Shown piece by piece: positions 1 to 5,815 of a stretch of 6,542 bases of DNA. Each line of letters opens with the position of its first letter. Positions within the stretch are counted from its first letter, which is position 1. A program made the translations under genes and the position numbers. This DNA comes from RUG12395 sp045541735 (GTDB lineage Bacteria; Bacillota; Clostridia; Oscillospirales; CAG-272). The notes beneath the pieces were generated by a model that had not been told where the DNA came from, ran no database searches, and saw only the letters and a program-made list of their open reading frames with translations. The stretch is taken from the NCBI GenBank assembly GCA_045541735.1, contig JAZQJQ010000120.1:1-6542 (forward strand). Direction: 5' to 3'.

Positions 1-1703
1 TGCTCCAGGGACATTACCTTGGGAGGCGTGAGGATCAATGCCTCATCCGCACCCTTGGAGCGGATGGAGGTCAGGTGCTTCTTCTTGCAGACGTTGAGGG
101 CAATATCCTCCTGCTTGGGACACTCGCCCACGATCATTCCCTCGTATACGGGGGTCTGAACGCCGATGAACATAGCACCGCGGTCCTGGGCGTTGAAAAG
201 TCCGTAGGAGGTGGATTCGCCGGCTTCGGATGCAACGAGGGAACCGGTGTAGCGTACCGTAACCTCGCCCTTATAAGGCTGGTAGCCTTCAAAGAGGGTG
301 TTCAGTATGCCCTCGCCCTTGGTATCGGTCATAAACTCGCTTCTGTAACCGAAGAGCGCTCGGGAGGGAATGAGGTAAATGAGTTTCATTCTATTGCCGC
401 GAAGCTCCATATCCTGCAGCTCGCCCTTGCGTGCGCCGAGTTTTTCCATAACGGATCCGACAACATCCTGAGGGCAGTCAATGGTCACGCGCTCAACTGG
501 CTCGTGCTTAACGCCGTCGATTTCCTTAAATAGAACTCTGGGAGTGCTGCAGCACATCTCATAACCTTCGCGGCGCATGTTTTCGAGAAGTATGGAAAGG
601 TGCATCTCGCCTCTTCCCGCCACACGGAAGGAGTCGGTAGTGTCACCGTCGGAAATACGTATGGAAACGTCCTTGAGAGTCTCTCTGTACAGTCTGTCGC
701 GCAGATGGCGGCTGGTAACGAACTTGCCCTCGCGTCCGGCAAGAGGACTGTCGTTAACGGAGAATGTCATTTCCATAGTGGGTTCGCTTACTTTAACAAA
801 TGGGAGCGGCTCCACGCACGCAACGCTTGTAACGGTATCGCCGATATTTATATTCTCAGCTCCGGAGAAGCATACGATATCGCCCATCTTAGCCTCGGTA
901 ACCGGTACACGTCCAAGACCGTCGATCTGCGAAAGAGAAACTATCTTTGCCTTTTTCGGTGCGGCATCGCTGTGGTAGTTGGAGATCATGACCTCTTGAT
1001 TCTGCTTGATAGAACCGCGCTCGATACGTCCGATGCCTATTCTGCCGACGTACTCGTTGTAGTCGACGGAGGAAACGAGAAGCTGAAGTTCCCCTTCGTC
1101 GTCTCCCTCCGGGGAGGGGATATATTCAAGAATGGTATCGAAAAGCGGACGGAGGTCGGTTCCCGCTTCAAAGGGAGAAAGGGAAGCGGTGCCCGCTCTG
1201 CCGGAGCAGAATATCATGGGAGAGTCAAGCTGCTCGTCGGTAGCGTTGAGGTCAAGCAGAAGCTCAAGTACTTCTTCTTCGACTTCCTCAAGGCGTGCAT
1301 CAGGCTTGTCTATCTTATTAATAACCACGATAACCCGGTGGTTGAGAGAAAGCGCGCGCTCCAGCACGAAGCGTGTCTGAGGCATAGGACCTTCTGCTGC
1401 ATCAACAAGCAGTAGAACGCCGTTTACCATTTTAAGAACGCGCTCGACTTCTCCGCCGAAGTCGGCGTGGCCGGGAGTGTCGATAATATTTATCTTAACG
1501 TCCTTGTAATGAACCGCAGTGTTTTTTGCGAGTATGGTTATACCGCGTTCTCTTTCAAGATCGTTCGAGTCCATAACTCTTTCTTCGGTAACCTGATTTT
1601 CGCGGTAAATGCCGCCCTGCTTGAGCATTTCGTCAACTAGGGTGGTCTTGCCGTGGTCAACGTGGGCGATAATAGCAATATTTCTTAGATCGAGCCTTTT
1701 CAC
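1..1703 (-). CDS. typA: TypA/BipA ribosome-associated GTPase (partial, C-terminus off the left edge)
   Basis: This encodes a translational GTPase of the EF-G/LepA superfamily that binds the 70S ribosome and helps ribosome assembly and stress or cold adaptation (family knowledge). About 567 residues are visible, against roughly 605-615 in full-length homologues, so only about 40 C-terminal residues are missing. The GTPase domain has every motif: P-loop AHVDHGKTTL (residues 13-22), switch I RGITI (53-57), DTPGHADFGGEVER (75-88), NKID (129-132) and a G5 loop with SGRAGT (167-172). A beta-barrel domain II follows, then an EF-G-like domain III with GRGEMHLS near residue 365. The TypA-specific C-terminal region is recognisable by RALFGYRSEFMTDTKGEG and the late segment ILTPPKVMSLE. 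I chose the GTG at 1701-1703 because it gives the family N-terminus (VKRLDLRNIAIIAHVDHG) and has AGGGG at 1712-1716, 8 bases upstream. The nearby ATG at 1708-1710 is out of frame. The gene is transcribed divergently from the ArsR-type regulator gene. No frameshift was seen. Confidence 0.97.
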   Translation of the reverse strand, partial: MKRLDLRNIAIIAHVDHGKTTLVDEMLKQGGIYRENQVTEERVMDSNDLERERGITILAKNTAVHYKDVKINIIDTPGHADFGGEVERVLKMVNGVLLLVDAAEGPMPQTRFVLERALSLNHRVIVVINKIDKPDARLEEVEEEVLELLLDLNATDEQLDSPMIFCSGRAGTASLSPFEAGTDLRPLFDTILEYIPSPEGDDEGELQLLVSSVDYNEYVGRIGIGRIERGSIKQNQEVMISNYHSDAAPKKAKIVSLSQIDGLGRVPVTEAKMGDIVCFSGAENINIGDTVTSVACVEPLPFVKVSEPTMEMTFSVNDSPLAGREGKFVTSRHLRDRLYRETLKDVSIRISDGDTTDSFRVAGRGEMHLSILLENMRREGYEMCCSTPRVLFKEIDGVKHEPVERVTIDCPQDVVGSVMEKLGARKGELQDMELRGNRMKLIYLIPSRALFGYRSEFMTDTKGEGILNTLFEGYQPYKGEVTVRYTGSLVASEAGESTSYGLFNAQDRGAMFIGVQTPVYEGMIVGECPKQEDIALNVCKKKHLTSIRSKGADEALILTPPKVMSLE

Positions 1704-1734
1704 AATACATACCCCTATAAGAATTAATAACAAC

Positions 1735-1768
1735 ATTATATGATAGCACGCAGTTTCGCTTATTGCAA
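1735..1768 (-). promoter_or_regulatory. Predicted sigma-A promoter of typA
   Basis: Read on the minus strand, TTGCAA (1763-1768) is followed after 17 bases by TATCAT (1740-1745), with TG one base upstream of it as an extended -10. A perfect TATAAT (1735-1740) overlaps the end of that hexamer and could be an alternative -10, but it has no good -35 at normal spacing. Either choice puts the transcription start near 1728-1733, giving a leader of about 25-30 bases before the GTG start. The prediction rests on motif match and position only. Confidence 0.65.
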
Positions 1769-1846
1769 TAGTTTTTTCAAAATTCGACAATTCAGAATTT
1801 GGAAATACGAAAATTAGACAACAATTTAATGTTTTGTAAGACACTA

Positions 1847-1875
1847 TTGACAAAACTTCGGGCGAATGATATAAT
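1847..1875 (+). promoter_or_regulatory. Consensus sigma-A promoter of the regulator-phosphatase unit
   Basis: TTGACA (1847-1852) and TATAAT (1870-1875) are both perfect consensus hexamers at the ideal 17-base spacing. TG at 1867-1868 adds an extended -10. The expected transcription start is about 1882, leaving a leader of about 50 bases before the ATG at 1931. A promoter this close to consensus should be very strong unless repressed, which suggests control by a repressor, possibly the encoded regulator itself. Confidence 0.9.
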
Positions 1876-1884
1876 TTTTTCAGA

Positions 1885-1910
1885 AATATTTGGAATTTCG
1901 GGAAAATATT
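1885..1910. promoter_or_regulatory. Candidate operator: inverted repeat at the start of the regulator transcript
   Basis: AATATTT (1885-1891) is mirrored by AAATATT (1904-1910) with a 12-base spacer. A second small dyad, TTTC-GG-GAAA (1896-1905), lies inside. The repeat lies just downstream of the -10 box, where a bound ArsR-family dimer would block transcription. ArsR proteins commonly bind A+T-rich imperfect dyads overlapping their own promoter (family knowledge). The arms are only A and T, so chance occurrence is a real possibility. Confidence 0.3.
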
Positions 1911-1930
1911 ATATTAGACGGAGATTTGAT

Positions 1931-3031
1931 ATGCAGATAAAACTGCTGGAGACACCCAATGTTATATTCGAATGCGCCCGCCTTATTACCGACTGGGCGG
2001 ACGGAAAAAGCTTTCGTTATCTTAAAGAGGAGCTTCGCGCATCCACTCGTGCCGAAGCGCAGATACTTGACGGATGCTTTGATTCCATAATCGAGTTTAC
2101 GGAAGCCGTGGTGAACGATCTTACCTTTGCCGATGACGTTTTGCAGCATCTTTTTGTGACCCGCGAAGAGATAGGTGCTTCTCTTGCATCGTACATACTT
2201 CATTCGGCGTTCTGCTCGCAGCGTCCCGTTTTTCCCGATGATGCGGAAAAGATAAGAATTCAGAACAAGTCCACCTTCTTTGCAAATATGTATTCCTTGC
2301 TTCTCGAGAGATTTCCGTCCCTTGAAGCAGAGGTGAAGGTTGAAAGCTACGGTGAGTTTATTAATTTTATATCGGCGCTCCCGGTATCTGCGGAGCTGAA
2401 GTGGGAGCTGTGCTCATTCTATAACGGCTTTGAACAGATGCGCTCCGTGCTTGCTGATATTTTGCTTGAAGCCGGGGATATATTCGTGCGCGAGTATCCA
2501 ACTGTGCGCCATCACGTTGAGTGGTTTACCGCGAATTACAAGATGACCGCAGGCGCAGATCCAATGAAGCTTATCTGTGAGTTCTGCCCTGTTGCAAAAG
2601 GTAAGGAGCCTGACGTGCTTTATGTGGTTCCGACAGTAGCGGCGGCACACGACAGTGCTTACGTTATGGATTACGTCGGAGAGCGCATAATAGATTTCGT
2701 ATATGCGGGCGTGCTTTGCACTCCTCTCAAAAAGATAGCAGAAAAACCTTTTGACGAAAAGTCTATGTGCAAGTCGCTTAAAGTTATGGGAGATGCAAGC
2801 AAGCTCTCTATCCTCCGCTTAACAAGTGAACGCCCGATGTACGGTATTCAGATAGCAGAGGCGCTCGGGCTTACGACAGCAACGGTATCTCACCATATGG
2901 CACAGCTTGCAGAACAGGAGCTTGTTATAGTGGAAAGAGATGCGAACCGTACCTATTACCGCGCAAATACCGAGGCGCTGGGTAAGATAGCAGAAGATCT
3001 AATAAGAGTGTTCAAGCTTGACAGAGCATAA
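1931..3031 (+). CDS. ArsR-family winged-helix regulator with a large N-terminal region
   Basis: This 366-residue protein ends in an ArsR/SmtB-type winged helix-turn-helix (about residues 279-362). Its landmarks are KSLKVMGDASKLSILRLT, the helix-turn-helix with recognition helix around TTATVSHHMAQL (315-326), and a wing around VERDANRTYYRAN. Classical ArsR proteins have about 100 residues, so the N-terminal 275 residues are extra. I do not recognise a domain there. The region looks soluble and mostly helical, with no membrane segment or signal peptide. Scattered cysteines include a CEFC pair (216 and 219), but no canonical ArsR metal site is evident. I chose the ATG at 1931 because GGAG (1920-1923) lies 7 bases upstream and the promoter ends at 1875. 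A longer in-frame start at 1799 would lie upstream of the promoter. The phosphatase gene follows after 15 bases, so the two are probably co-transcribed. The DNA-binding role is well supported, but the ligand and targets are unknown. Confidence 0.88.
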   Translation: MQIKLLETPNVIFECARLITDWADGKSFRYLKEELRASTRAEAQILDGCFDSIIEFTEAVVNDLTFADDVLQHLFVTREEIGASLASYILHSAFCSQRPVFPDDAEKIRIQNKSTFFANMYSLLLERFPSLEAEVKVESYGEFINFISALPVSAELKWELCSFYNGFEQMRSVLADILLEAGDIFVREYPTVRHHVEWFTANYKMTAGADPMKLICEFCPVAKGKEPDVLYVVPTVAAAHDSAYVMDYVGERIIDFVYAGVLCTPLKKIAEKPFDEKSMCKSLKVMGDASKLSILRLTSERPMYGIQIAEALGLTTATVSHHMAQLAEQELVIVERDANRTYYRANTEALGKIAEDLIRVFKLDRA

Positions 3032-3046
3032 GGATAGGGAGATATT

Positions 3047-3703
3047 ATGTTAAGAGCCGCGATCTTTGATCTTGACGGAACCCTTGCGGATACAATGGAT
3101 GCACTTCGCGAGGGAATGAATATGGCGCTCGTCCACTACGGTTGCGCTCCCAGAAGCCGCGAGGAGCTGCTTGAATGTATCAATTACGGAAGCAGGGAAT
3201 TTGTACGCCGAGCTTTTCCTGCAGATTTTCCTCCCGAAAAAATAGATGAAGCTCTCATATACTATAAGGCGAGATATGCAGAGGTGTGGCATAAGACCGA
3301 GGTTCCTTATCCCGGTATTTACGAGTTGCTTACAAGGCTGAAGGCGCTTGGATTTAAAATCGGTATAGTAACTAATAAAATGCACGAAATAACTGTTCCG
3401 CTAACGGAAAAGCTGTTTGGAAAGGATTATTTTGATGCAGTGATAGGTCAGGGACCGTACGAACCCAAGCCGGATCCCGAATCCACTCTTACGGTGCTGA
3501 AGGACTTCGGCGTGGAGCAGAGCGAAGCAGCATTTATCGGAGATTCTCACATAGATATGCGCACTGCAAAAAACAGCGGACTTACCGCTGTGGGTGTAGC
3601 GTGGGGATATCGGTCCGAAGCACAGCTGTGGGACGAGGGCGCCGATGCCGTGGCTCACGATACGGAGGAGCTTTTTGACATACTGACTGCTGACGGAATC
3701 TGA
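3047..3703 (+). CDS. HAD-superfamily phosphatase, phosphoglycolate phosphatase-like
   Basis: This 218-residue cytosolic hydrolase has a typical length for subfamily IA. The motifs appear in order: the nucleophile motif DLDGT (residues 8-12, with D8 nucleophile and D10 acid/base), a helical cap of type C1 (about 15-85), motif II VTNK (T109), the motif III lysine in EPKPDP (K141), and motif IV GDSHID with acidic D166 and D170. The tail AVGVAWGYRS is typical of the Gph/PGP group. Family members dephosphorylate phosphoglycolate, pyrophosphate or other small phosphate esters, and sequence alone does not fix the substrate, so no gene symbol is given. The start is supported by GGGAG (3037-3041), 5 bases before the ATG. 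It is the second gene of the regulator unit and is followed within 30 bases by a strong terminator. The pairing could mean the regulator senses a phosphorylated metabolite, but that is inference. Confidence 0.92.
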   Translation: MLRAAIFDLDGTLADTMDALREGMNMALVHYGCAPRSREELLECINYGSREFVRRAFPADFPPEKIDEALIYYKARYAEVWHKTEVPYPGIYELLTRLKALGFKIGIVTNKMHEITVPLTEKLFGKDYFDAVIGQGPYEPKPDPESTLTVLKDFGVEQSEAAFIGDSHIDMRTAKNSGLTAVGVAWGYRSEAQLWDEGADAVAHDTEELFDILTADGI

Positions 3704-3727
3704 TTGACAAAAATGTAACAATCCAAC

Positions 3728-3778
3728 AAAACTTCCCGATAAGGCGTGCCTTATTTCGGGAAGTTTTTCATTTTTTTC
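3728..3778 (+). terminator. Rho-independent terminator after the phosphatase gene
   Basis: The left arm AAAACTTCCCGA (3728-3739) pairs with TCGGGAAGTTTT (3756-3767). Inside, TAAGG pairs with CCTTA across a CGTG loop, leaving a two-base TT bulge on the right arm. The stem runs straight into TTTTTCATTTTTTT. It closes the regulator-phosphatase unit and insulates it from the decarboxylase promoter that begins at 3782. Confidence 0.93.
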
Positions 3779-3781
3779 GCA

Positions 3782-3810
3782 TTGACTAACGGACTTGCAT
3801 ATGATAAAAT
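3782..3810 (+). promoter_or_regulatory. Predicted sigma-A promoter of the decarboxylase operon
   Basis: TTGACT (3782-3787) and TAAAAT (3805-3810) are each one base from consensus and are separated by 17 bases. TG at 3802-3803 forms an extended -10. The expected start of transcription is about 3817-3819, giving a leader of about 60 bases. The promoter lies just after the preceding terminator, as expected for an independent operon. Confidence 0.82.
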
Positions 3811-3824
3811 TTAAGTGTATAAGG

Positions 3825-3843
3825 GGGAGAATGGTATTCTCCC
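3825..3843. promoter_or_regulatory. 19-bp perfect palindrome in the leader of the decarboxylase operon
   Basis: GGGAGAAT (3825-3832) and ATTCTCCC (3836-3843) are exact reverse complements around GGT. The dyad begins about 8 bases after the predicted transcription start and ends 21 bases before the Shine-Dalgarno sequence. As DNA it fits an operator for a dimeric repressor. As RNA it is an 8-bp hairpin near the 5' end that could protect the message from decay. No T-run follows, so it is not a terminator. The sequence does not decide between these roles. Confidence 0.6.
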
Positions 3844-3876
3844 ATAAAATATAAGATCATCAATGGAGGTGAATTT

Positions 3877-4191
3877 ATGAACGCGCTTTTGATGGCAAGT
3901 GCTGAACCGGTAGTTCAGTACAGCGATATTACCGTTGCGGCACTTGGTCTCGGAACCGTATTTTTCGGACTGATCTGCATCATATTTATCTGCACAGTAT
4001 TCGGAAAAATTTTTGCGGCTACTTCAAAAAAAACAGCAGGTTCGCATACTCCTGCGGCAGATCCCGCAGTTCAGAGTGAGCTTTCTGCAGAAGAGAAGGG
4101 TGCAGTCGTTGCTGCTGTTTCCGCTGTGATAGCAGAAGAGCTCGGCACCGACGTATCCGCGCTTCGCATTCATTCATTTAAGAAAATTTAA
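3877..4191 (+). CDS. Gamma subunit of sodium-pumping oxaloacetate decarboxylase (OadG family)
   Basis: This 104-residue small membrane protein has one transmembrane helix (about residues 18-46, within ITVAALGLGTVFFGLICIIF). A short polar and alanine-rich linker follows, then a soluble tail containing LSAEEKGAVVAAVSAVIAEE and ending in RIHSFKKI. This is the usual layout of OadG/MmdD proteins, which hold the carboxyltransferase against the beta subunit in the membrane and promote assembly. The family is poorly conserved, so the call rests on this layout plus the unmistakable partners downstream. Translation starts at the ATG preceded by GGAGGTG (3865-3871). It is the first gene of the operon, and the biotin carrier gene begins 37 bases after its stop. 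Confidence 0.87.
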   Translation: MNALLMASAEPVVQYSDITVAALGLGTVFFGLICIIFICTVFGKIFAATSKKTAGSHTPAADPAVQSELSAEEKGAVVAAVSAVIAEELGTDVSALRIHSFKKI

Positions 4192-4196
4192 TTATT

Positions 4197-4231
4197 AGGA
4201 GGATGGGGAATATCCCCGATATACTGAAATG
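4197..4231 (+). promoter_or_regulatory. Distant Shine-Dalgarno with hairpin before the biotin-carrier start
   Basis: The only good ribosome binding site, AGGAGG (4197-4202), lies 26 bases before the ATG at 4229, and the bases directly before that ATG have no purine-rich match. Between them, GGGGA-ATA-TCCCC (4205-4217) can form a 5-bp GC-rich hairpin, which would shorten the effective spacing to about 11-13 bases. An alternative hairpin, ATATC-CCC-GATAT (4210-4222), excludes the first. Upstream in-frame codons contain no start and reach TAG at 4196-4198, so the 4229 start is forced. Confidence 0.55.
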
Positions 4232-4576
4232 AAAAAGTACATAGTTACCGTAAACGGATTTAAATACGAGGTCGAGCTTGAGGTAGCGGATGCTGCTTCC
4301 GTCTCTTCCGCACCTGCAGCCGCTCCCGCAGCCGCACCTGCTGCCGCTGCTGCTCCCGCAGGAGGCACTGCCGTAAATTCTCCTCTACCCGGCACCGTTC
4401 TTTCCGTAAACGTCGCAAACGGCGCATCCGTAAAGAAGGGTCAGCTTCTCTTTGTTGTTGAGGCCATGAAGATGGAAAACGAGATCCTCGCGCCCTGCGA
4501 CGGTACCGTAAGCAACGTTTCCGTTTCCAAGGGTGCAACCGTTGATTCCGGAAGCGCTCTCTGCGTTATCGCGTGA
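4229..4576 (+). CDS. Biotin carboxyl carrier protein of the decarboxylase
   Basis: This 115-residue free-standing biotinyl protein carries CO2 as carboxybiotin between the alpha carboxyltransferase and the beta membrane subunit. An N-terminal segment MKKYIVTVNGFKYEVELEV (1-19) is followed by a flexible Ala/Pro linker (about 28-46). The biotinyl/lipoyl domain spans about 47-115. The biotin attachment motif VEAMKMEN (77-84) places biotin on K81, and the facing turn is SPLPGTVLSV. The linker is coded by GC-rich, repetitive GCN/CCN codons, which is normal for these swinging arms. A biotin protein ligase encoded elsewhere must modify K81. The carrier is a separate polypeptide here, whereas enterobacterial OadA has it fused to its C-terminus. 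The gene lies between the gamma and beta genes, and the beta gene starts 15 bases after its stop. The unusual translation start region is described separately. Confidence 0.95.
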   Translation: MKKYIVTVNGFKYEVELEVADAASVSSAPAAAPAAAPAAAAAPAGGTAVNSPLPGTVLSVNVANGASVKKGQLLFVVEAMKMENEILAPCDGTVSNVSVSKGATVDSGSALCVIA

Positions 4577-4591
4577 GCGGAGGTATCCGTA

Positions 4592-5797
4592 ATGGCCGCA
4601 ATTAAAGACTTCCTGTCCACGACAGGCTTTGCTATGTTCGCGGATAACTGGGGACAGCTTGTGATGCTTCTTGTGTCATTTGTTCTCCTTTATCTCGCGA
4701 TAGTTAAGAAATTCGAACCCCTGCTTCTTCTTCCCATCGCGTTCGGTATGCTTCTTACCAATCTTCCCGGTGCGGGAATGTACCACCCCGAGCTTTTTGC
4801 TGACGGATACGTTCACTGGGCGGATTTTGCCGGTCACGGTGAGGGTGCGGTTGCCCCCGGTCTGCTTGACTACCTTTACCTCGGCGTCAAGCTCAATATC
4901 TATCCCTGCCTTATCTTTCTCGGTGTCGGCGCCATGACAGACTTCGCTCCGCTTATTGCTAACCCCAAGAGCCTTCTTCTCGGTGCCGCCGCACAGATCG
5001 GCATCTTCACCACTTACCTCGGTGCCCGCGTGATAAACGCCGTAGGCATCGAAGGTCTTACCTTCTCTCAGCTTCAGGCGGCAGCTATCGGTATCATCGG
5101 CGGTGCGGACGGACCTACTTCCATTTATACCGCTTCGCTTCTTGCTCCCGAGCTTCTTGCTCCTATTGCTGTTGCGGCATATTCTTATATGGCTCTCGTT
5201 CCCGTTATCCAGCCTCCTATCATGCGCCTTCTCACCACTGAAGAAGAGAGAAAAATCAAGATGAGCCAGCTCCGTCCCGTTTCCAAGACCGAAAAGATCG
5301 TTTTTCCCATTGTCATAACCGTTTTTGTTTCTCTTCTTCTTCCTTCCGCTGCTCCCCTTATCGGTGCGCTCATGCTCGGCAATCTCATGAAGGAATGCGG
5401 AGTTGTTGACAGGATAGCAAAGACCGCACAAAACGAGCTGATGAACATCGTTACCATCTTTCTTGGTATTACCGTAGGTGCTACTGCTACCGCGGAAGCC
5501 TTCCTTAACTGGCAGACTATCGGCATCATGGCACTCGGTATCGTTGCCTTCTCCTTCGGTACGGCAGGCGGTGTTCTTCTTGCAAAGTTCATGAACCTCT
5601 TCACTAAAAACAAGATAAATCCCCTTATCGGAAGCGCGGGTGTTTCCGCAGTTCCTATGGCTGCCCGTGTATCTCAGGTCGAAGGCCAGAAGGCTGATCC
5701 TTCCAACTTCCTTCTTATGCATGCTATGGGTCCGAACGTTGCGGGCGTTATCGGCTCCGCTATCGCCGCAGGTCTGCTTATCAGCCTGCTTGGTTAA
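4592..5797 (+). CDS. oadB: Beta subunit of sodium-translocating oxaloacetate decarboxylase
   Basis: This 401-residue polytopic membrane protein decarboxylates carboxybiotin and uses the energy to export sodium ions. The family signatures are all present: FEPLLLLPIAFGMLLTNLP (41-59), GVGAMTDFAPLIANPKSLLLG (111-131), and GIIGGADGPTSIYTASLLAP (167-186), whose D173 corresponds to the essential aspartate of Klebsiella OadB. Also present are AYSYMALVPVIQPPIM (196-211), IGSAGVSAVPMAARVSQ (346-362) and MGPNVAGVIGSAIAAG (379-394). About nine hydrophobic segments can be read. The segment between the second and third helices (about residues 60-92) looks somewhat long and carries several acidic and His residues. 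Methylmalonyl-CoA and glutaconyl-CoA decarboxylases use closely related beta subunits, so the oxaloacetate assignment comes from the alpha gene downstream. The start is supported by GGAGGT (4579-4584), 7 bases upstream. Confidence 0.96.
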   Translation: MAAIKDFLSTTGFAMFADNWGQLVMLLVSFVLLYLAIVKKFEPLLLLPIAFGMLLTNLPGAGMYHPELFADGYVHWADFAGHGEGAVAPGLLDYLYLGVKLNIYPCLIFLGVGAMTDFAPLIANPKSLLLGAAAQIGIFTTYLGARVINAVGIEGLTFSQLQAAAIGIIGGADGPTSIYTASLLAPELLAPIAVAAYSYMALVPVIQPPIMRLLTTEEERKIKMSQLRPVSKTEKIVFPIVITVFVSLLLPSAAPLIGALMLGNLMKECGVVDRIAKTAQNELMNIVTIFLGITVGATATAEAFLNWQTIGIMALGIVAFSFGTAGGVLLAKFMNLFTKNKINPLIGSAGVSAVPMAARVSQVEGQKADPSNFLLMHAMGPNVAGVIGSAIAAGLLISLLG

Positions 5798-5815
5798 AAT
5801 AAGGAGTTAATTACT

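Larger units (their letters stand above)
1704..1930. other. A+T-rich divergent intergenic region between typA and the ArsR-type regulator gene
   Basis: This 227-base gap holds promoters for both flanking genes and no convincing gene. An in-frame open stretch runs upstream of the regulator start back to 1799, but it crosses the predicted plus-strand promoter and so should not be translated. Between the two promoters lies a short inverted repeat, AAATTC (1780-1785) and GAATTT (1795-1800), 9 bases apart. It could be an operator, but it may be chance in such A+T-rich DNA. Confidence 0.8.

Noticed and set aside
600..1415. Long open frame on the plus strand, 271 codons
   Set aside because: It is antisense to the typA coding sequence, shows no recognisable domain and has no ribosome binding site. 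The minus-strand TypA reading is unbroken and carries every GTPase motif.
1708..1710. ATG on the minus strand as a typA start
   Set aside because: It is out of frame with the TypA protein. The GTG at 1701-1703 is in frame with AGGGG 8 bases upstream.
1799..1930. Upstream in-frame extension of the ArsR-type regulator by 44 residues
   Set aside because: It begins upstream of the predicted promoter at 1847-1875, has no ribosome binding site, and encodes A+T-biased sequence. The ATG at 1931 has a well-placed GGAG.
3704..3709. TTGACA directly after the phosphatase stop as a -35 box
   Set aside because: No -10-like hexamer occurs at 16-18 bases downstream, and the terminator stem occupies that position.
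4313..4365. GC-rich repetitive DNA that looks like a tandem repeat
   Set aside because: It is the coding sequence of the Ala/Pro linker of the biotin carrier, a normal feature of these proteins.
4676..5722. Long open frame on the minus strand, 348 codons
   Set aside because: It is antisense to oadB. Its composition is the low-complexity charged sequence expected from the complement of a membrane protein gene, and the plus-strand product is certain.
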